Of a DNA stretch of 64,000 nucleotides, positions 24,050 to 35,343 are shown piece after piece. The notes beneath the pieces are model-generated. The model ran no database searches, was not told the DNA's origin, and saw only the letters and a program-made list of their open reading frames with translations. Numbering within the stretch: the stretch's first letter is position 1; each line of letters opens with the position of its first letter. The stretch comes from Elmis aenea (taxonomy: Eukaryota; Arthropoda; Insecta; Coleoptera; Elmidae), in NCBI GenBank assembly GCA_947652605.1, contig OX393577.1, forward strand, positions 6,882,868 to 6,946,867. The letters run 5' to 3'. The position numbers and the translations under genes are program-made.

Positions 24050-24471
24050 TTATTCGAATCGAGTACCTCAGTTATACAGGGTTTGCGCAAAAGTATGGAA
24101 ACAGACAAATATCTAGAATACTATTGCAGATATAACAATGAAATGTTGTATTTGAGCGTTATGGTATATATGAAAATATTAAGGTTGCATTACGCTTCCG
24201 GTTCAACCGGAAACGCACTCAAACTATGAAATTTTAAATAGAACACCTCGTATATTTTGAAATTTTTGGATTCCTCTTAAAATTTACTTTAAAAAAAGTA
24301 TGAGGTTATATGAGTCTAAAGTCAACCGTTTTCGTAAAATTTACATTTTTATGAAAACAGCACAGTTTTTTTAATCATTCAAGTTATTTAAAAAGGCAGT
24401 AAACTTTCGTTTAAAAATTAGATTAACAATAGATTAATTAACATTTTGCGCTAGCCACTTTTAAAAAATAT

Positions 24472-24668
24472 TATACAGGGTGTTTTTTACGCTTGGTCAA
24501 ACTTGTGGAACTTTAAACACCGATAACTCAATTTTTTTAAATAAAACTCCCTATATGCTTTTACAAACATACATACATACATACATAATCAAATTTTCTA
24601 CAAGAAAATTCAGTTATGGTTGTTTAAACTTTCACAAGTTTGACCAAAAGTAAAAACACCCTGTGTTA
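24472..24668. repeat. Central palindrome with its own ACAGGGTG ends
   Basis: TATACAGGGTGTTTTTTACG on the left and AAAACACCCTGTGTTATA on the right surround an ACAAGTTTGACC inverted pair. It sits in the centre of the larger palindrome, either as a nested insertion or as an internal duplication of the end. A short (ACAT)n run is at 24566-24588. Confidence 0.75.
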
Positions 24669-24805
24669 TATTTAAAAAATGTAGCTAACACAAAATGTTA
24701 ATTAATCTATCGTCAATCTAATTTTCAAACGAAATTCTACTGCCTTTTTAAATAACAAATGTTAAAAAAAAGTGCTGTATCGCTCAAAATTTTCATAAAA
24801 ATGTA

Positions 24806-25042
24806 CTTCCTCTGTCCCATAATAATAGTAGCAAGTGAATATTTAAACGGGAATTATTGGCGAATGCAGCTGTAGGTTATGTTGTAGCGCAAGATTGCGA
24901 AGCCTTCAATCAAAATCTATGTTTAATTTAATCTAGTTTTTTTTATAATAAATGTTGCGTTCTATATTTATTTACTTTTGCTGCTATTATTATGGGACAA
25001 ATTAAATTAATCAACTGCTACTATTATTATGGGACAGAGGAG
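24806..25042. mobile_element. Mariner-like MITE with TA target duplication
   Basis: The ends read CTTCCTCTGTCCCATAATAA on the left and TTATTATGGGACAGAGGAG on the right, with about 27 bp of inverted repeat. TA flanks both sides (24804-24805 and 25043-25044). The opposite arm of the surrounding palindrome shows the uninterrupted AAATGTAAATTT, confirming the insertion. There is no transposase in its 237 bp. Confidence 0.9.
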
Positions 25043-25072
25043 TAAATTTTGAGAAAAGTGTTGACTGTAGAC

Positions 25073-25905
25073 TAGGGTTTCTCATATTTGACCATTTTGC
25101 TTGTCCCGGGATTCCGGGAAGAAATCGGCCTTTGTCCCGGGATTTCCCGGGATCCCGGGATGTAATAAATTATGTCAATATTTTTAAATAAATAACCCAA
25201 AAAATTAAGGGAGCGGTTTATTACTTAAAAACAACTCCGTCATATATGTAATACATTTTGCTCCATGATTATTACAAATAATTTAATAACATTGGTGAGA
25301 GAAACATACATTTGGGAATTATAACCTTTCTATTGCTATTTCATATTTATGAATACAATAATATAATTTTTACAATGAATTTTTGTAATGTGATTTAAGA
25401 AAACACAGGTGATCTGTGCTTTAGTCAATTAGTCTTTTTCTTAATTTATTAACAAAAAGTCCTGCTGCATAAAATGCTCTCTCAGTCTCTATTGATGTAG
25501 GTGAAATTGTCTTGAGAGCATCTAGCAGCAAAGAAACATCGTTATTATCAATAAAATTTCATTTATAAGCTATTTTGCTTTGAATTATCAGGGTACACAA
25601 AAATAAAATTGTAAAAGTATTTTGAAGATATTAACTTTGTAATGGAGACCGGGCTTCTTTGCGCCATACTAAAAGAGAAAAATTATTTTGAAGTTTTTCA
25701 ATAATTTACTGTTAGTAAAGACATTTTAAGCATAAAATTCTGATGTTATAATAGTATTACAAAGATCTTAGCACAAAATAAACGAAAACAACACTTTTTT
25801 AAAATCCCGGGAATTCCCGGGACAAAAAGCATTTCCCGGGAAATATAAAATAGCTTAAAATGGACCGGGATCCCGGGTTCCTGGGATCCCGGGAGAGAAA
25901 CCCTA
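25073..25905. mobile_element. hAT-like element with TCCCGGGA arms
   Basis: It starts TAGGGTTTCTC and ends GAGAAACCCTA, with a perfect 8-bp duplication CTGTAGAC (25065-25072 and 25906-25913). Both arms consist of iterated TCCCGGGA/TTCCCGGGAA motifs (25105-25162 and 25805-25893). The opposite palindrome arm keeps a single, uninterrupted target. The interior has short coding-like text (25400-25550) reminiscent of hAT transposase C-termini on the minus strand, which I could not confirm. Confidence 0.88.
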
Positions 25906-26160
25906 CTGTAGACCAATATAACCTTGTACATTTTTTTAAGTAAACTTTAAGAGGAATCCAAAAACATAAAAATATACAGGGTGTTCCATTTAAAATTTCA
26001 AAGTTTGAGTCCGTTTCCGGTTGAACCGGAAGTCTTATTGCAACCTCACTATTTTAATCGAATCCGAAAAATACGATAACGCTTAGATACCAAATTTCAT
26101 TGTGATATCTGCAATGGTATTCTAGATAATTATTTGCCTGTTTCCATACTTTTGCGCATT

Positions 26161-26944
26161 TAATGTTAGTACATAACCTCTTTTAATTCACATTCCGTTT
26201 AGCTTTATACTATTGTAAAGTTTTTTTGTAGCAATCTTTAAAAAAAAACATGCGATTGTTTATTTTGCTTTAAGCGATACTTCAAAATAATCAAAGGATA
26301 CTTTGTTAGCTCTCAGTAGATGTATGCTATTAGAGATGTGTGGGAAAAAATGACAAAAAAAACCTTTTTTCTGCAAAACATTTATTAGTCACAGTATGTC
26401 AGAATCAAAAAATGTTCCTGTAGAAAACGCAGTAACCTAGAAGAGATTTCTTAAATAAAAAAAGGCAAAACATATTTATGTGAAACGAGAGATGCAATGC
26501 TACTCTTTTTTGGAACATGCGGTATATGATTCAAATTCTAATTTTCTTCTTCATAGTATTCGTTACAGTTGTAGTACCTATATTGATTAATGAACCCCGG
26601 ATCAAAATGTAAAATTTTGTGTAAGGTTCAGCAAGCAACTAATAAAAATGGAAGCCGTTCCAAGCTAAAACTCGTGCTATTAATATTGATCTCGGAGTTG
26701 GGAAAGTTTTACTTTGTGGATGTTGGATTGGTGGTTTTCGACTGGACCCAATTTCATAAGAGGTTGAGCGTAAAAAAGTTACAGTTTAGATCTTAGAAAT
26801 AACTCGCTAGAGGTTGATGTTTGGTCAATTTAGTCAATATAAAGCTGGTGGCATAAAGAGTCGCAATAAATGTTAAGGCAGGATTATACGTCGCTTTTTT
26901 TTTAGCAACAATAAGGATGTGGTTGAACTATTTTAGGGTATTTC
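26161..26944. other. Intron 6 sequence, nothing recognised
   Basis: No exon, terminus or repeat supported. Confidence 0.5.
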
Positions 26945-27475
26945 TATATGTTAAGGATGTGACTATTTATACATACAGTATATATTAATAATTGGCTATT
27001 TATACATACAATAAACTTATTTCTAAGGCCCAACTTTTTATTTATATAAATTTACATTATACAGGGTGTTTCTTAAGTATTGCAAAAAAATTCAGGAGGT
27101 GATTCTTTATCAAAAATTAAAGGGGGTCTTTCATAAAAAAATATTCTTTACACGTCTCCTTTCGAAGTTACACCTCCCTAAAGAGGTGCGGTAAAATTTT
27201 CAGCCCCCTGTGGAGGTGGGAGATGATTAAAAATATTACTATGGGGAACCTTTTAATAAATATAAAACATCTACCAAGTATCATTCTCCTACACATATCC
27301 AAATTTGAGAAACACCCTGTATATATTTACATTAGGTTAAAGGTTAGGTAAGAGGTTTTTTTAAAGAAAAACTATTTCTTAGTTTCATTGGTTTATCTCA
27401 ATTATTTTAAAAAAAAAGTATGTATAAATAGTCAATTACTTATACATACTGTATGTATAAATAGCCTCATCCATA
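26945..27475. mobile_element. Inverted-repeat element with a nested 266-bp palindrome
   Basis: The outer inverted repeat pairs CTATTTATACATACAGTAT on the left (26960-26985) with TACTGTATGTATAAATAG on the right (27450-27470). Inside, a second palindrome at 27059-27324 has the ends ACAGGGTGTTTCTTAA and GAGAAACACCCTGT. The inner one shares the sequence GATGATTAAAAATATTACTA with the copies at 37.1-38.1 kb, 40.0 kb and 45.2 kb. Two palindromes of different families are thus nested. Confidence 0.75.
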
Positions 27476-28159
27476 TTTTAATTCAGTGGCATAATGATTT
27501 TCAAATTGTTCTTTAAACTTGTTCAACAATAAAACAAGTTAAGTCTTTACTAATCTTGTATCCAAATTTTTGTTTGTTTTAATGTTATTTTTTGTATTTT
27601 CTTAAGTTTGCTAAATTATTTTTGATCATTTTTACGTCTCCTACAAAACTAGAGAAGTAGAGACCATGCAATAAATCGAAAGGGGCTCCCATTCCCAATA
27701 AAAGACCAAAAGTAAATCTTTCGCAGGAAAACTTATGGCAATAGTTTTCTGGGATTTGAAAAAAATCTTATTTCTACAATTACAGTAGAGTAAAAGTATT
27801 TGATTTTTATAAATTGCGTTACAAGCACGTCCAATTCTTATCGGTGAAAAAATTTGCTGTTTCAAGGGTATTGCAGCATACAGCTGATAAAGTGATTCAA
27901 ATTCTACAGAATTTGTTTTTGTTAGCTAGAGCTCATTTCTTATACTGTAGTTTTGATTTAGCACATCGCGACTCTCATTTATTCCCAAGTCTTAGAAAAA
28001 CCTTGGAAAAAGTCGATTTAAATTTGATTAAGAAATATTAAGAAATATTAAGAATATTTTACTGTGCTGTCAGTGTTATTTTTTCACTGAGACAAAACTG
28101 TTGAAAAAACACTGGACTTAAAGTATAGCTGTCAAAGTAAGTTATTAGAAAAACGTTAA
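27476..28159. other. Intron 6 sequence, nothing recognised
   Basis: No exon or repeat supported. Confidence 0.45.
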
Positions 28160-28783
28160 ATTGATATGTTGCCACTAGAATCTGATCAAGACGGTGTTTA
28201 TTGCATCAAGAACTTCAAGAACATCAAAATTAAATGTTTTGCAGAGTTATACGTGCCACTGGCCATTTTTTTTGGCATTGGCCATGAAACCGTCAGAGAT
28301 AAAATAGAAATTCTTCTTTTACCAATGCATGCATCATTTGCAAGTAAAATGGTGCAAAGTTTTTGAAAAAATCCTAAACGGTTCCGAAGAAAAACGTCGA
28401 AAACCCCTGCAAAAGCGCTATGATTTGAGAAGTTGTATAACTAAATCTATGCGACTTGCATAGATGTTTGTAACATAGGGGAAACCGTTTTTACAAGGGC
28501 ATCGTTTTTTGCGTTTTTCTCCAGAACAGTTTAAGATTTTTTCAAAAACTTGACACCATTTTAACTGCAAAGGATGCGCGCATTGGTGAATAGAAGAATT
28601 TCGATTTTATCTGACGTTTCCATGGCCAACACGATCGCAAAAATTACCTTTATTATTCAACTTTTCAGTATTTCCCCTATTTTTCCGAAGGAAATGGCCA
28701 GTGGCACGTATAACTCTGCAAAACATTTAGTTTTGATTTTCTTGATGCAATCAGATTCCAGCGACAACAATTCGTAACCCTCC
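28160..28783. repeat. Palindrome related to 21722-22426
   Basis: Left CCACTAGAATCTGATCAAG and TTTATTGCATCAAGAAC are inverted at 28735-28765. The internal GAGTTATACGTGCCACTGGC and its inverse are both present. Unlike the other two copies, no hAT-type CAGTG/CACTG ends were found flanking it. Confidence 0.8.
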
Positions 28784-29163
28784 TTTGTTAGTTTTTATAG
28801 TGAATTTAAAAATTTACTTTCAATTAAATTCTGTTTAAAAAAAATTTACACAGGATTAAAATTCAAAAGTTTTGAGAATTAGTTTATTTTTAAAATTCCA
28901 AACATAAAGTAGTTGTAGTGTACTAACTACTTTGTACCATGATGCAGGCGTCCATGGCTTTCTGTGTTCACTGCGACAATCGTGTCAATCAAAAATATTC
29001 ACGGATATTTTATTAATTTCGTAATGTTTATATACTAAAAAACTATTTGTATATGCCATCACGCAAGCTAGAACTAACGGAATGCAAGAAATTTCTAGGA
29101 CAACAGAACAAATACCATAAAATAAATAATACAATCGTTTATTTTTAACGTAAGCTGGTCTAC
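28784..29163. other. Intron sequence between palindrome and exon 6d
   Basis: No feature recognised; the open frame running downstream of exon 6d is intron read-through. Confidence 0.5.
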
Positions 29164-29301
29164 CTGTGGTAAGGCTGATTTCCATGGCTCTTTGTTTATG
29201 TCCAAGGACCTTAAACTGCGGCAGGGACACATCGTTGGACACCCCTACCGAATTCGGCCCTTCATTCCATTTATAACGAATATCTCTCATCGTGTAACCG
29301 A
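29164..29301 (-). CDS. Rdl: RDL alternative exon 6, d-type (proximal to exon 7)
   Basis: A 138-nt exon lies between acceptor TGATTGCAG and donor GTAGAC. After completing the Phe codon begun in exon 5 it reads [19 protein letters not shown], then [17 protein letters not shown] and [10 protein letters not shown]. This matches the Drosophila 6d form ([13 protein letters not shown] and [10 protein letters not shown]) closely. It encodes extracellular loop F and its neighbours, which tune GABA affinity. Length and phase are identical to the partner exon at 29465-29602, so inclusion of both would shift nothing but would duplicate the segment; families with this arrangement use one or the other. Confidence 0.97.
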
Positions 29302-29464
29302 CTGCAATCACAAGCCAGTGCAAGCTGCGGTTTAGCAAATGTACCGCAGCCAAATAAACTCATAGGGGAAAAATAAACACGTAAATCATACGAAAAGCGG
29401 GAATGAGAAATGAAAGAAACGAAAAATAGGGATAGCGGATAAATAACGGAACGTATACAGTTAC

Positions 29465-29602
29465 CTGTCGTTAAACTAAACACGGTAGCTCTTTGGCGAT
29501 GGCCCAGCACCCGGAATTGCGGCAACTGCACCTCATTACTGATCCCGACGCTGCTTAACCCAGCATTCCATTGATAAAGGATATCCCGCATTGTGTACCC
29601 AA
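29465..29602 (-). CDS. Rdl: RDL alternative exon 6, c-type (distal to exon 7)
   Basis: This second 138-nt version is 163 bp upstream of the d-type exon in the gene direction. It reads GYTMRDILYQWNAGLSSVG, then ISNEVQLPQFRVLGHRQ and RATVFSLTTG. The pattern LSSVG...EV-LPQFRVLGHRQRAT corresponds to the c-form of other insects. The acceptor is preceded by a purine- and G-rich stretch (CGGCCGGGTTAG), so it has no good pyrimidine tract; the donor GTAACT is ordinary. The exon is fully open, and its phases agree with exons 5 and 7. The weak acceptor may help decide between the two forms, which is inference. Confidence 0.95.
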
Positions 29603-30429
29603 CTAACCCGGCCGCCAGAACAGATAAAGCCACATCACTCTTATACCACGCAGCTAAGAACGACAGGCAGCCTAAGCAATGAACTGGACAACTCAAAAGA
29701 TCGATGAATGTCGAAGCTTTTAATTGCAAGCTACTCACCTATCTCGCCACGTTACAAACCTGCCTCGATTCATTAAGCTCGAAAATAATAGTGACTAAAA
29801 ATAAAAAAGTTCTAGCGGTATCTAACATTACAAGGATAATGAAGGGATGATGTTCATGCGGGCATAAAGCAGTTGCCGGCCGGGACCTGAACTAATGGTA
29901 GCACAATGCGGCCGACTCGTCAAAAAGTTTGCTCCACTCGAGTGCGGCTGTTCGGGTGCCGCCTTGGAGAAATAGCCGTGAGCAAAACGTACTTTTGTTT
30001 TGTTACTCACAGGACATAAAGTGGGTCCTTCCACGGATGCTGTATATGAGAAGGAAACCAACCACGACAAATCACGTACAGGAGTAAAAATAAACTTAAA
30101 CAGGGACAGAATTGCGGCTGCGGGAATTAAGAACAATATAATTTTGTACGAAATTTGTTAAACAAGAGGTATCTGTAAGCACTGCTTTGTTTAAATCTTT
30201 ATCTCCTATTAACAAGCAAATGTGAAGAACTGTTTAATTACAAGTCATGTATAACGATCTTGTCTATTGTTAGTAAAGCATAGACAATTAGATTGGTAAT
30301 TAAATCCCCTAAAATCAAGATGAGTAACAAGGGTAATTAACAAAAAGGAGTGAAGATACTATGTTATCTACCTAGTACACTTTACTAGAAAAGCAAAACC
30401 GTGTGGGACTTAAACAGTATATCTGTTTG
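29603..30429. other. Intron 5 sequence, no gene seen
   Basis: A minus-strand open frame of 102 codons (29828-30136) shows no RDL or other recognisable character. It is relatively GC-rich, but I cannot assign it. Confidence 0.45.
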
Positions 30430-31800
30430 AAGAACCACTGTAGCAGTAGGAGAGGTTAAATATTTAGGAGTGTTTCTAGACAGCAAACTTAACTTCAAAC
30501 TACACCTAGAAAAACCACCAAGAAAGCCACTGTAGTTCTATGGACTTGCAGGTGGATGCTTGGGAAAAACTGGAGATTAACATCTAGAATGATATATTGG
30601 ATATATACCAAGATTGTAATGCCCATCGTAACTTACGTAGTCTGATCTGGTGGACTAGAACACAAATAAAAGGCTGCAGGAATAAACTAGACAAGTTAGA
30701 GCGACTGGGGAGATGATAACAACGCCCACGGAGGCAATGGAAGTGTTGCTGAATTTACCTCCTCTTCACCTTGTGGTGAAAATCACCTCCAAAGAGGGGA
30801 GACGTAGAGAAGTGTATTTAGCTATTCTCAACGAGATCGACACTCATCCGACATTAAATATGATCTCGGATAGAATAAAAAGGACGCTAGCCATTGAGAA
30901 AACCTTTGCAATCATAATTCCACACGGAACTAATGGGAGCGTCAAGGAATAGAGTTAAATGGTTTGGTATACGGACGGGTCAAAAACGCAAAATGGCACA
31001 GGCTGTGGAATATGGGGAGCAGCTCAGCTGAGACAACGCACATCTGTAAGCCTTGGACAGTGTGCAACCATATTTCAAGCTATGTGCAGATACACTATTA
31101 GAAAGAGTATTTATTAATAAAAGAATCTTCGTAGTGTCCGACAGCTAAGCAGCGTTAAAAGCTCTTGGCTCGTCGTAATAAACTCAGAACTTGTTCTGAT
31201 CTGCATCCGGGGACTTAACGAGCTAGGAAGCAGGAATGATGTTAGTGGTATGGTGCCCAGGACACACTAATATACCAGGGAACGGAAAAGCAGATTGCCT
31301 AGCCAAAATTGGCAGCGAGCCACCTTTCTTCGGACCAGAACCCGCAGTTGGTACATCCTGTGGAACAGCCAAGCGGTGTCAATGATATATTAATACAGGG
31401 GGATAATGCTTATTGGAAAAAAGTTGCAGGACAAGCCCACTCTAAGGCTATCCTGTCAAAGGTGTAAAGAAAATACGGAAGAAATGCAGCTACAGGACTC
31501 GTTACAGGACACTGTGGGCTAAACAAACACTTCTACATAGGCTCTCAGAGACAAATATATGCAGAGGATGTGGTGAAGAAGAAGACACTTCTCTTCACGT
31601 AATATGCCAGTGTGAAGGAGTCACACCCTACCGGCGTGGACTTCTGAGGAGGGAACCAGCCAACCCAGAAGAGAAAAATACCTTTGAAGAAAATCCTAGA
31701 GTTTTCCAAAAATACAGAATTTCTTTAAGGAGCTATCACCAGAGGGTACAATAGACCAATAGGCAGCAGTACAGGAACCCGAAAGGGGACCACCTCCACG
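30430..31800 (+). pseudogene. LINE fragment: reverse-transcriptase end and RNase H domain
   Basis: The plus strand, in several frames, encodes VKYLGVFLDSKLNFKLHLE (end of the reverse transcriptase), then a thumb/connection region (TPTEAMEVLLNLPPLHLVV at about 30720), then an RNase H domain beginning WYTDGSKTQNGTGCGIWG (about 30965) and ending VWCPGHTNIPGNGKADCLA (about 31240-31300). The order and the RNase H domain suit the I/R1/LOA-type LINEs. Stops and frameshifts break it throughout. A cysteine-histidine motif (CRGCGEEEDTSLH, about 31560) follows. It is in intron 5, opposite in direction to the receptor. Confidence 0.88.
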
Positions 31801-32106
31801 TAAATAATAAAAAATAATAATTGCTATTAATATGAAATATTAAAATGAAAATTGTCATTCTGTTTAATAGCTGTGACATTTTGAACCTGAAGGGAAAAGT
31901 TTAATTGAAATATATCGTCTGAAGAGCCCTCTACAATTTTTTCGAAACAAAAACTCGAGCATCGACTGTGAAAAGTTACTCACAAAGAGGGCAAAGGGCC
32001 AAAAGTTATCCATCAAAGAATGATCGACCTGTACTGAAATGATGCTCTATCTTTATTCCAAGTAAAATTTAGATTCAAACAGTTGCTCTGCGGTCGGAAC
32101 TATTAG

Positions 32107-32307
32107 GATGATCCAAAATCAGGTCGACTATTGAGGCAAGAACTGAAGACATGGTTTAAAAAAAAACGAGATTTGGTGCTCTCAAATCGGCGGAACAAGT
32201 TGTCTTTCATTGCCAGGGAAGTTGGGGTATCCAAAACAATAATTGTTTGGGAAGTTTTGCATGACGATTTGGATATGAAGAAAGTTCTTGTTTTATTGGA
32301 ATGTTAG
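32107..32307 (+). pseudogene. Mariner transposase N-terminal fragment
   Basis: An uninterrupted frame of 66 codons contains DDPKSGR, then KKRDLVLSNRRNKLSFIAR, then EVGVSKTIIVWEVLHDDL and DMKKV before TAG. This is the typical HTH and linker region of mariner transposases (D-D-P-R-S-G-R-P, I-A-x-E-x-G-I-S, L-x-x-D-L-x-M-R-K-V). The catalytic domain is missing. It ends only 130 bp from receptor exon 5, on the opposite strand. Confidence 0.85.
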
Positions 32308-32398
32308 TGTCAGACACAGAAGTTATTCTTAAGCTCTGCGCCATGATTTTCAAAGTCGTCTTTACAGATCCTCTTTGTCGTTACTACAAATTTAGCTA

Positions 32399-32569
<171 letters not shown>

Positions 32570-32573
32570 TTAC

Positions 32574-32800
32574 CGAATACTTCGCGTTATCGATCCTGAA
32601 TTGTGTATTCTGATGAACTCATTTGAAGTTGTGGCTGTGTGGAACAGGGACTGCTTTTCATTTACGAAGAAAGTGTCTGGTACCCAAATATTTTTAATAA
32701 TTTCTGAACCTACTGATAACGTTTCGACGCCGGCTTTTTTGCGAAATCCCAGGCGAGGATCTTTCCAAAATTGTCGAAAATAAAAGTCCAAAGTAAAGTC
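32574..32800 (-). CDS. Rdl: RDL exon 4 (extracellular ligand-binding domain)
   Basis: A 227-nt exon runs from acceptor TTTACCAG to donor GTAAAT. It starts in phase 0 with [18 protein letters not shown], followed by [49 protein letters not shown] and SGSITRSIR. The FYFRQFW arginine (loop D), the WVPDTFF block (loop A) and SGSITRS (loop E) are the conserved GABA-site segments. The exon ends with two bases of an Arg codon completed by exon 5. Compared with Drosophila the differences (K-D-P-R-L-G-F, I-I-K-N, L-F-H-T) are conservative. Confidence 0.97.
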
Positions 32801-34148
32801 CTGGTAAATAAAAATTAGTTAGGCTGGTAATAGAAAGCTTGCGAGGGGTTAACCGCCTTGTATACGTATGTGACTTTACCTATTTTAAGCAATTTTAACT
32901 TTCGTCATACGCAGATTTTAATGAAATGTATTGTGATCATAAAAATTTTCGAAATGGAAAATTCAACAGATTTAGGAAATTGTGAGAACTTTTGATTATT
33001 TTTACGATGATGTCATGTGTGTGTGGGTGTAGTTAATTTTTTTATTGAATTAATTTAATATTTAATTTTTTTTTAATTGTAGATAAATTACAGGATGTTG
33101 AAATTTTTGACTTTAAATTTTGAATTTGTAATATTGATGATTAAAAAAATTTGCAGTTAAAATATCAAACTAAAGTTTTTCACTTTTTTTCAGGATATTT
33201 TAGAAACTGTACAATCTGCACATTTTTATTTTATTGTTTGTATGCAATGTTTAAAATAAACGTACTATCTTCTTTACTTAAATCTTTCTTCCATCTCTAA
33301 CGATTTACATTTACAAGATCTGTATGTTCTTCATAATCAAACAATTTAATTTGGAATTACACTTGCTTAATATTGATACATGACTTACTTAAATAAATTA
33401 ATCATTCATACACCCTGTGTATTGGTTGTTAGGAAATTAATGTGGTTGCTATGAGATTGTGTTGATATTTATCTCACTCGGTTATACAAACTGGTCGTTG
33501 CTATGCAACACTATATGACGTGCATTAAATAATAATATGTGATAGTTATCAGGTTCATTGAATAAAATGATCAGATTATTGCAAACTATATTAAAAGTGC
33601 AGTGATATTTGAGACTTAATTTTTAATTTAAACATTTAATAGGGCTTTTTAAGTAAGGGTGTTTTTAAACAGCAATACGGTGTGTATTTAAAATGCTGTT
33701 CGTGCACAACGAAAGTTATTTGGTGGTTTTTTATTTTTTTAGTTATTGTGCAATATTTAGTATTTTTTATCTTTTAGCGTAAGGTGGTTAACCACTCGAA
33801 AGTTTATGATGACAAGTACTTAACAACATCGAACATTCAAACTGAGCTACAAACACAAAATCAATATACATGCTGCTATCCAATCAATAAAAATACAATT
33901 TAAAATACATTTTGAACTAAAATCTACATTTTCTGCACTGATATGCATGGTGTTCATGTGAACCGTATGTTTTTGCAAGCAATAATGAGTAATATAGTGT
34001 AAACTTATAAGATATTCATTGAAAACCAACTGCCGGTCTAGCAAGTACTACATAAACAACACATCGAATGAAATATCCTGTCACTTCCTGCTACTACTTC
34101 GGCTTGAATAAAATAGCATCCTGTTTAGTGCATAATAAAAGCATTGCT
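32801..34148. other. Start of the 23.8-kb intron 3, no exon seen
   Basis: AT-rich. A lone CACCCTGTGTATTGG end (33411-33425) marks an isolated palindrome-family terminus. No other feature was recognised. Confidence 0.5.
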
Positions 34149-34151
34149 TTA

Positions 34152-34717
34152 AGGCTGTTTTATACTATACTATTTTTTCGTTTAAGAAAATCGTATAGGT
34201 ACGATTTTTAATACAAAAATTTCGTTCAAAAATTTAGCATGGAAAATATGAACCATTTACATTGTACTATTTTTTGGTACGAAAACTCCAATATATTTTG
34301 GTTACTTTTAAGTAACTTTATTCATATTTTGTTGGCACCTTGAGTAACCATGTCAAATGTTCAATTTGATCACAGAACAGAAAGCGAATCATTTTCAAAT
34401 TTAACGTACCTATATTTAACGCTTGCTCCATTCTACATATTTATTCCTACAATTTAAATTGTGAGGGATTATAACGGTAATAAGTACCATTTAACATCGT
34501 TTGATTGTTTCAGTTAACCTAACCTACAAATGACATGCGGTCAGATACAGTTACAGTAGAATACGCATGCGCTTATGCTAAAATTGGACGCATTTAGGGC
34601 ATGTAGTAATTTCGTACGAATTTTTCGTTCAAGATTTTTAATTTCTGATTGACACCGTACTAGAGAATCGTATACGATTTTCTTAAACGAAAAAATAGTG
34701 TAGTATAAAACAAGACT
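34152..34717. mobile_element. MITE with TTA target duplication (PIF/Harbinger-like)
   Basis: The left end AGGCTGTTTTATACTATAC and the right end, inverted, AGTCTTGTTTTATACTACAC continue into identical ATTTTTTCGTTTAAGAAAAT. The flanks are TTA on both sides (34149-34151 and 34718-34720). The 3-bp TTA duplication suggests PIF/Harbinger. There is no transposase in its 566 bp. Confidence 0.85.
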
Positions 34718-34732
34718 TTAGTTGTATGGTAT

Positions 34733-34915
34733 TGTTGCTTAGGCAATGTTCTTACACATTTCAAATACAGTTATAGGCAATTTTCAAAAATCTTATTTTT
34801 CGGTTTTCCTCATTTTCTCGGATACCATTTGAGATATTTCCAATTTCTCTTCGGATTATTAATGAGCACCGAACTTAGCAACTTTTCTAAATTTAAACCT
34901 ATACCCTCCTCAAAA
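34733..34915. repeat. One-arm fragment of the 6-7.5 kb palindrome family
   Basis: The sequence TTGCTTAGGCAATGTTCTTA through TTTCTCGGATACCATTTGAG to AATTTAAACCTATA matches the right arm of the element at 5991-7473 (about 7225-7425), with more divergence. Confidence 0.78.
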
Positions 34916-34967
34916 CCGTTCACAGAAAATTCGGGCCACGGGTAAGCAATAGACTCGCATTTTGATA

Positions 34968-35343
34968 TACAGGGTGGTCCACATAGAAGAGCCACTATTG
35001 GGATCTTGTTAACTGTAAGAGCTACAAAGTAGTTTAAATTAGACAAATTGACAAATATTGAAACAAATTAATGCTTTCATTTTGCAGTGCGTAAAAAAAT
35101 CTACAACATTTTCCCCAAAAATATTTTTGTACCATCAACTGTAACCGAGTTATTAACGATTAAAAAAGTGTCTATTTTGATTTTTGTTTATTATCTAGCG
35201 TGCCATGAAACTTTTTTAAAACATTAAAGCATCACTGTATAGGTATTAGAAAAGGGAACCATTTTTCTAATTTAATTCTTTGTAGCTCTGACTGTTAAAG
35301 AGATCCCAATAAAGGCCCGCGCTTTTATGTGGACCACCCTGTA
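34968..35343. mobile_element. Fold-back palindromic element, TACAGGGTGGTCC type
   Basis: The ends TACAGGGTGGTCCACATA and TATGTGGACCACCCTGTA are inverted. Inner pairs include GGGATCTTGTTAACTG with its diverged inverse and GAGCTACAAAG with CTTTGTAGCTC. Length is 376 bp. Related single ends are at 42065-42085 and 63350-63424. Confidence 0.85.

Larger units (their letters stand above)
24073..26160. mobile_element. Fold-back palindromic element with two later insertions in its right arm
   Basis: The left end TATACAGGGTTTGCGCAAAAG and the right end TACTTTTGCGCATTT are inverted; the right terminus has decayed and lost CCCTGTA. Matching pairs include CGGTTCAACCGGAA on the left and CCGGTTGAACCGGAAG on the right. 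The right arm becomes continuous and complementary to the left only when 24806-25042 and 25073-25905 are removed, which shows the order of events. Original length would be about 1.0 kb. It lies in intron 6. Confidence 0.88.

Noticed and set aside
29828..30136. 102-codon minus-strand open frame next to the alternative exons
   Set aside because: It has no RDL motifs, no flanking splice phase that fits and no recognisable domain; a third exon 6 version is not supported.
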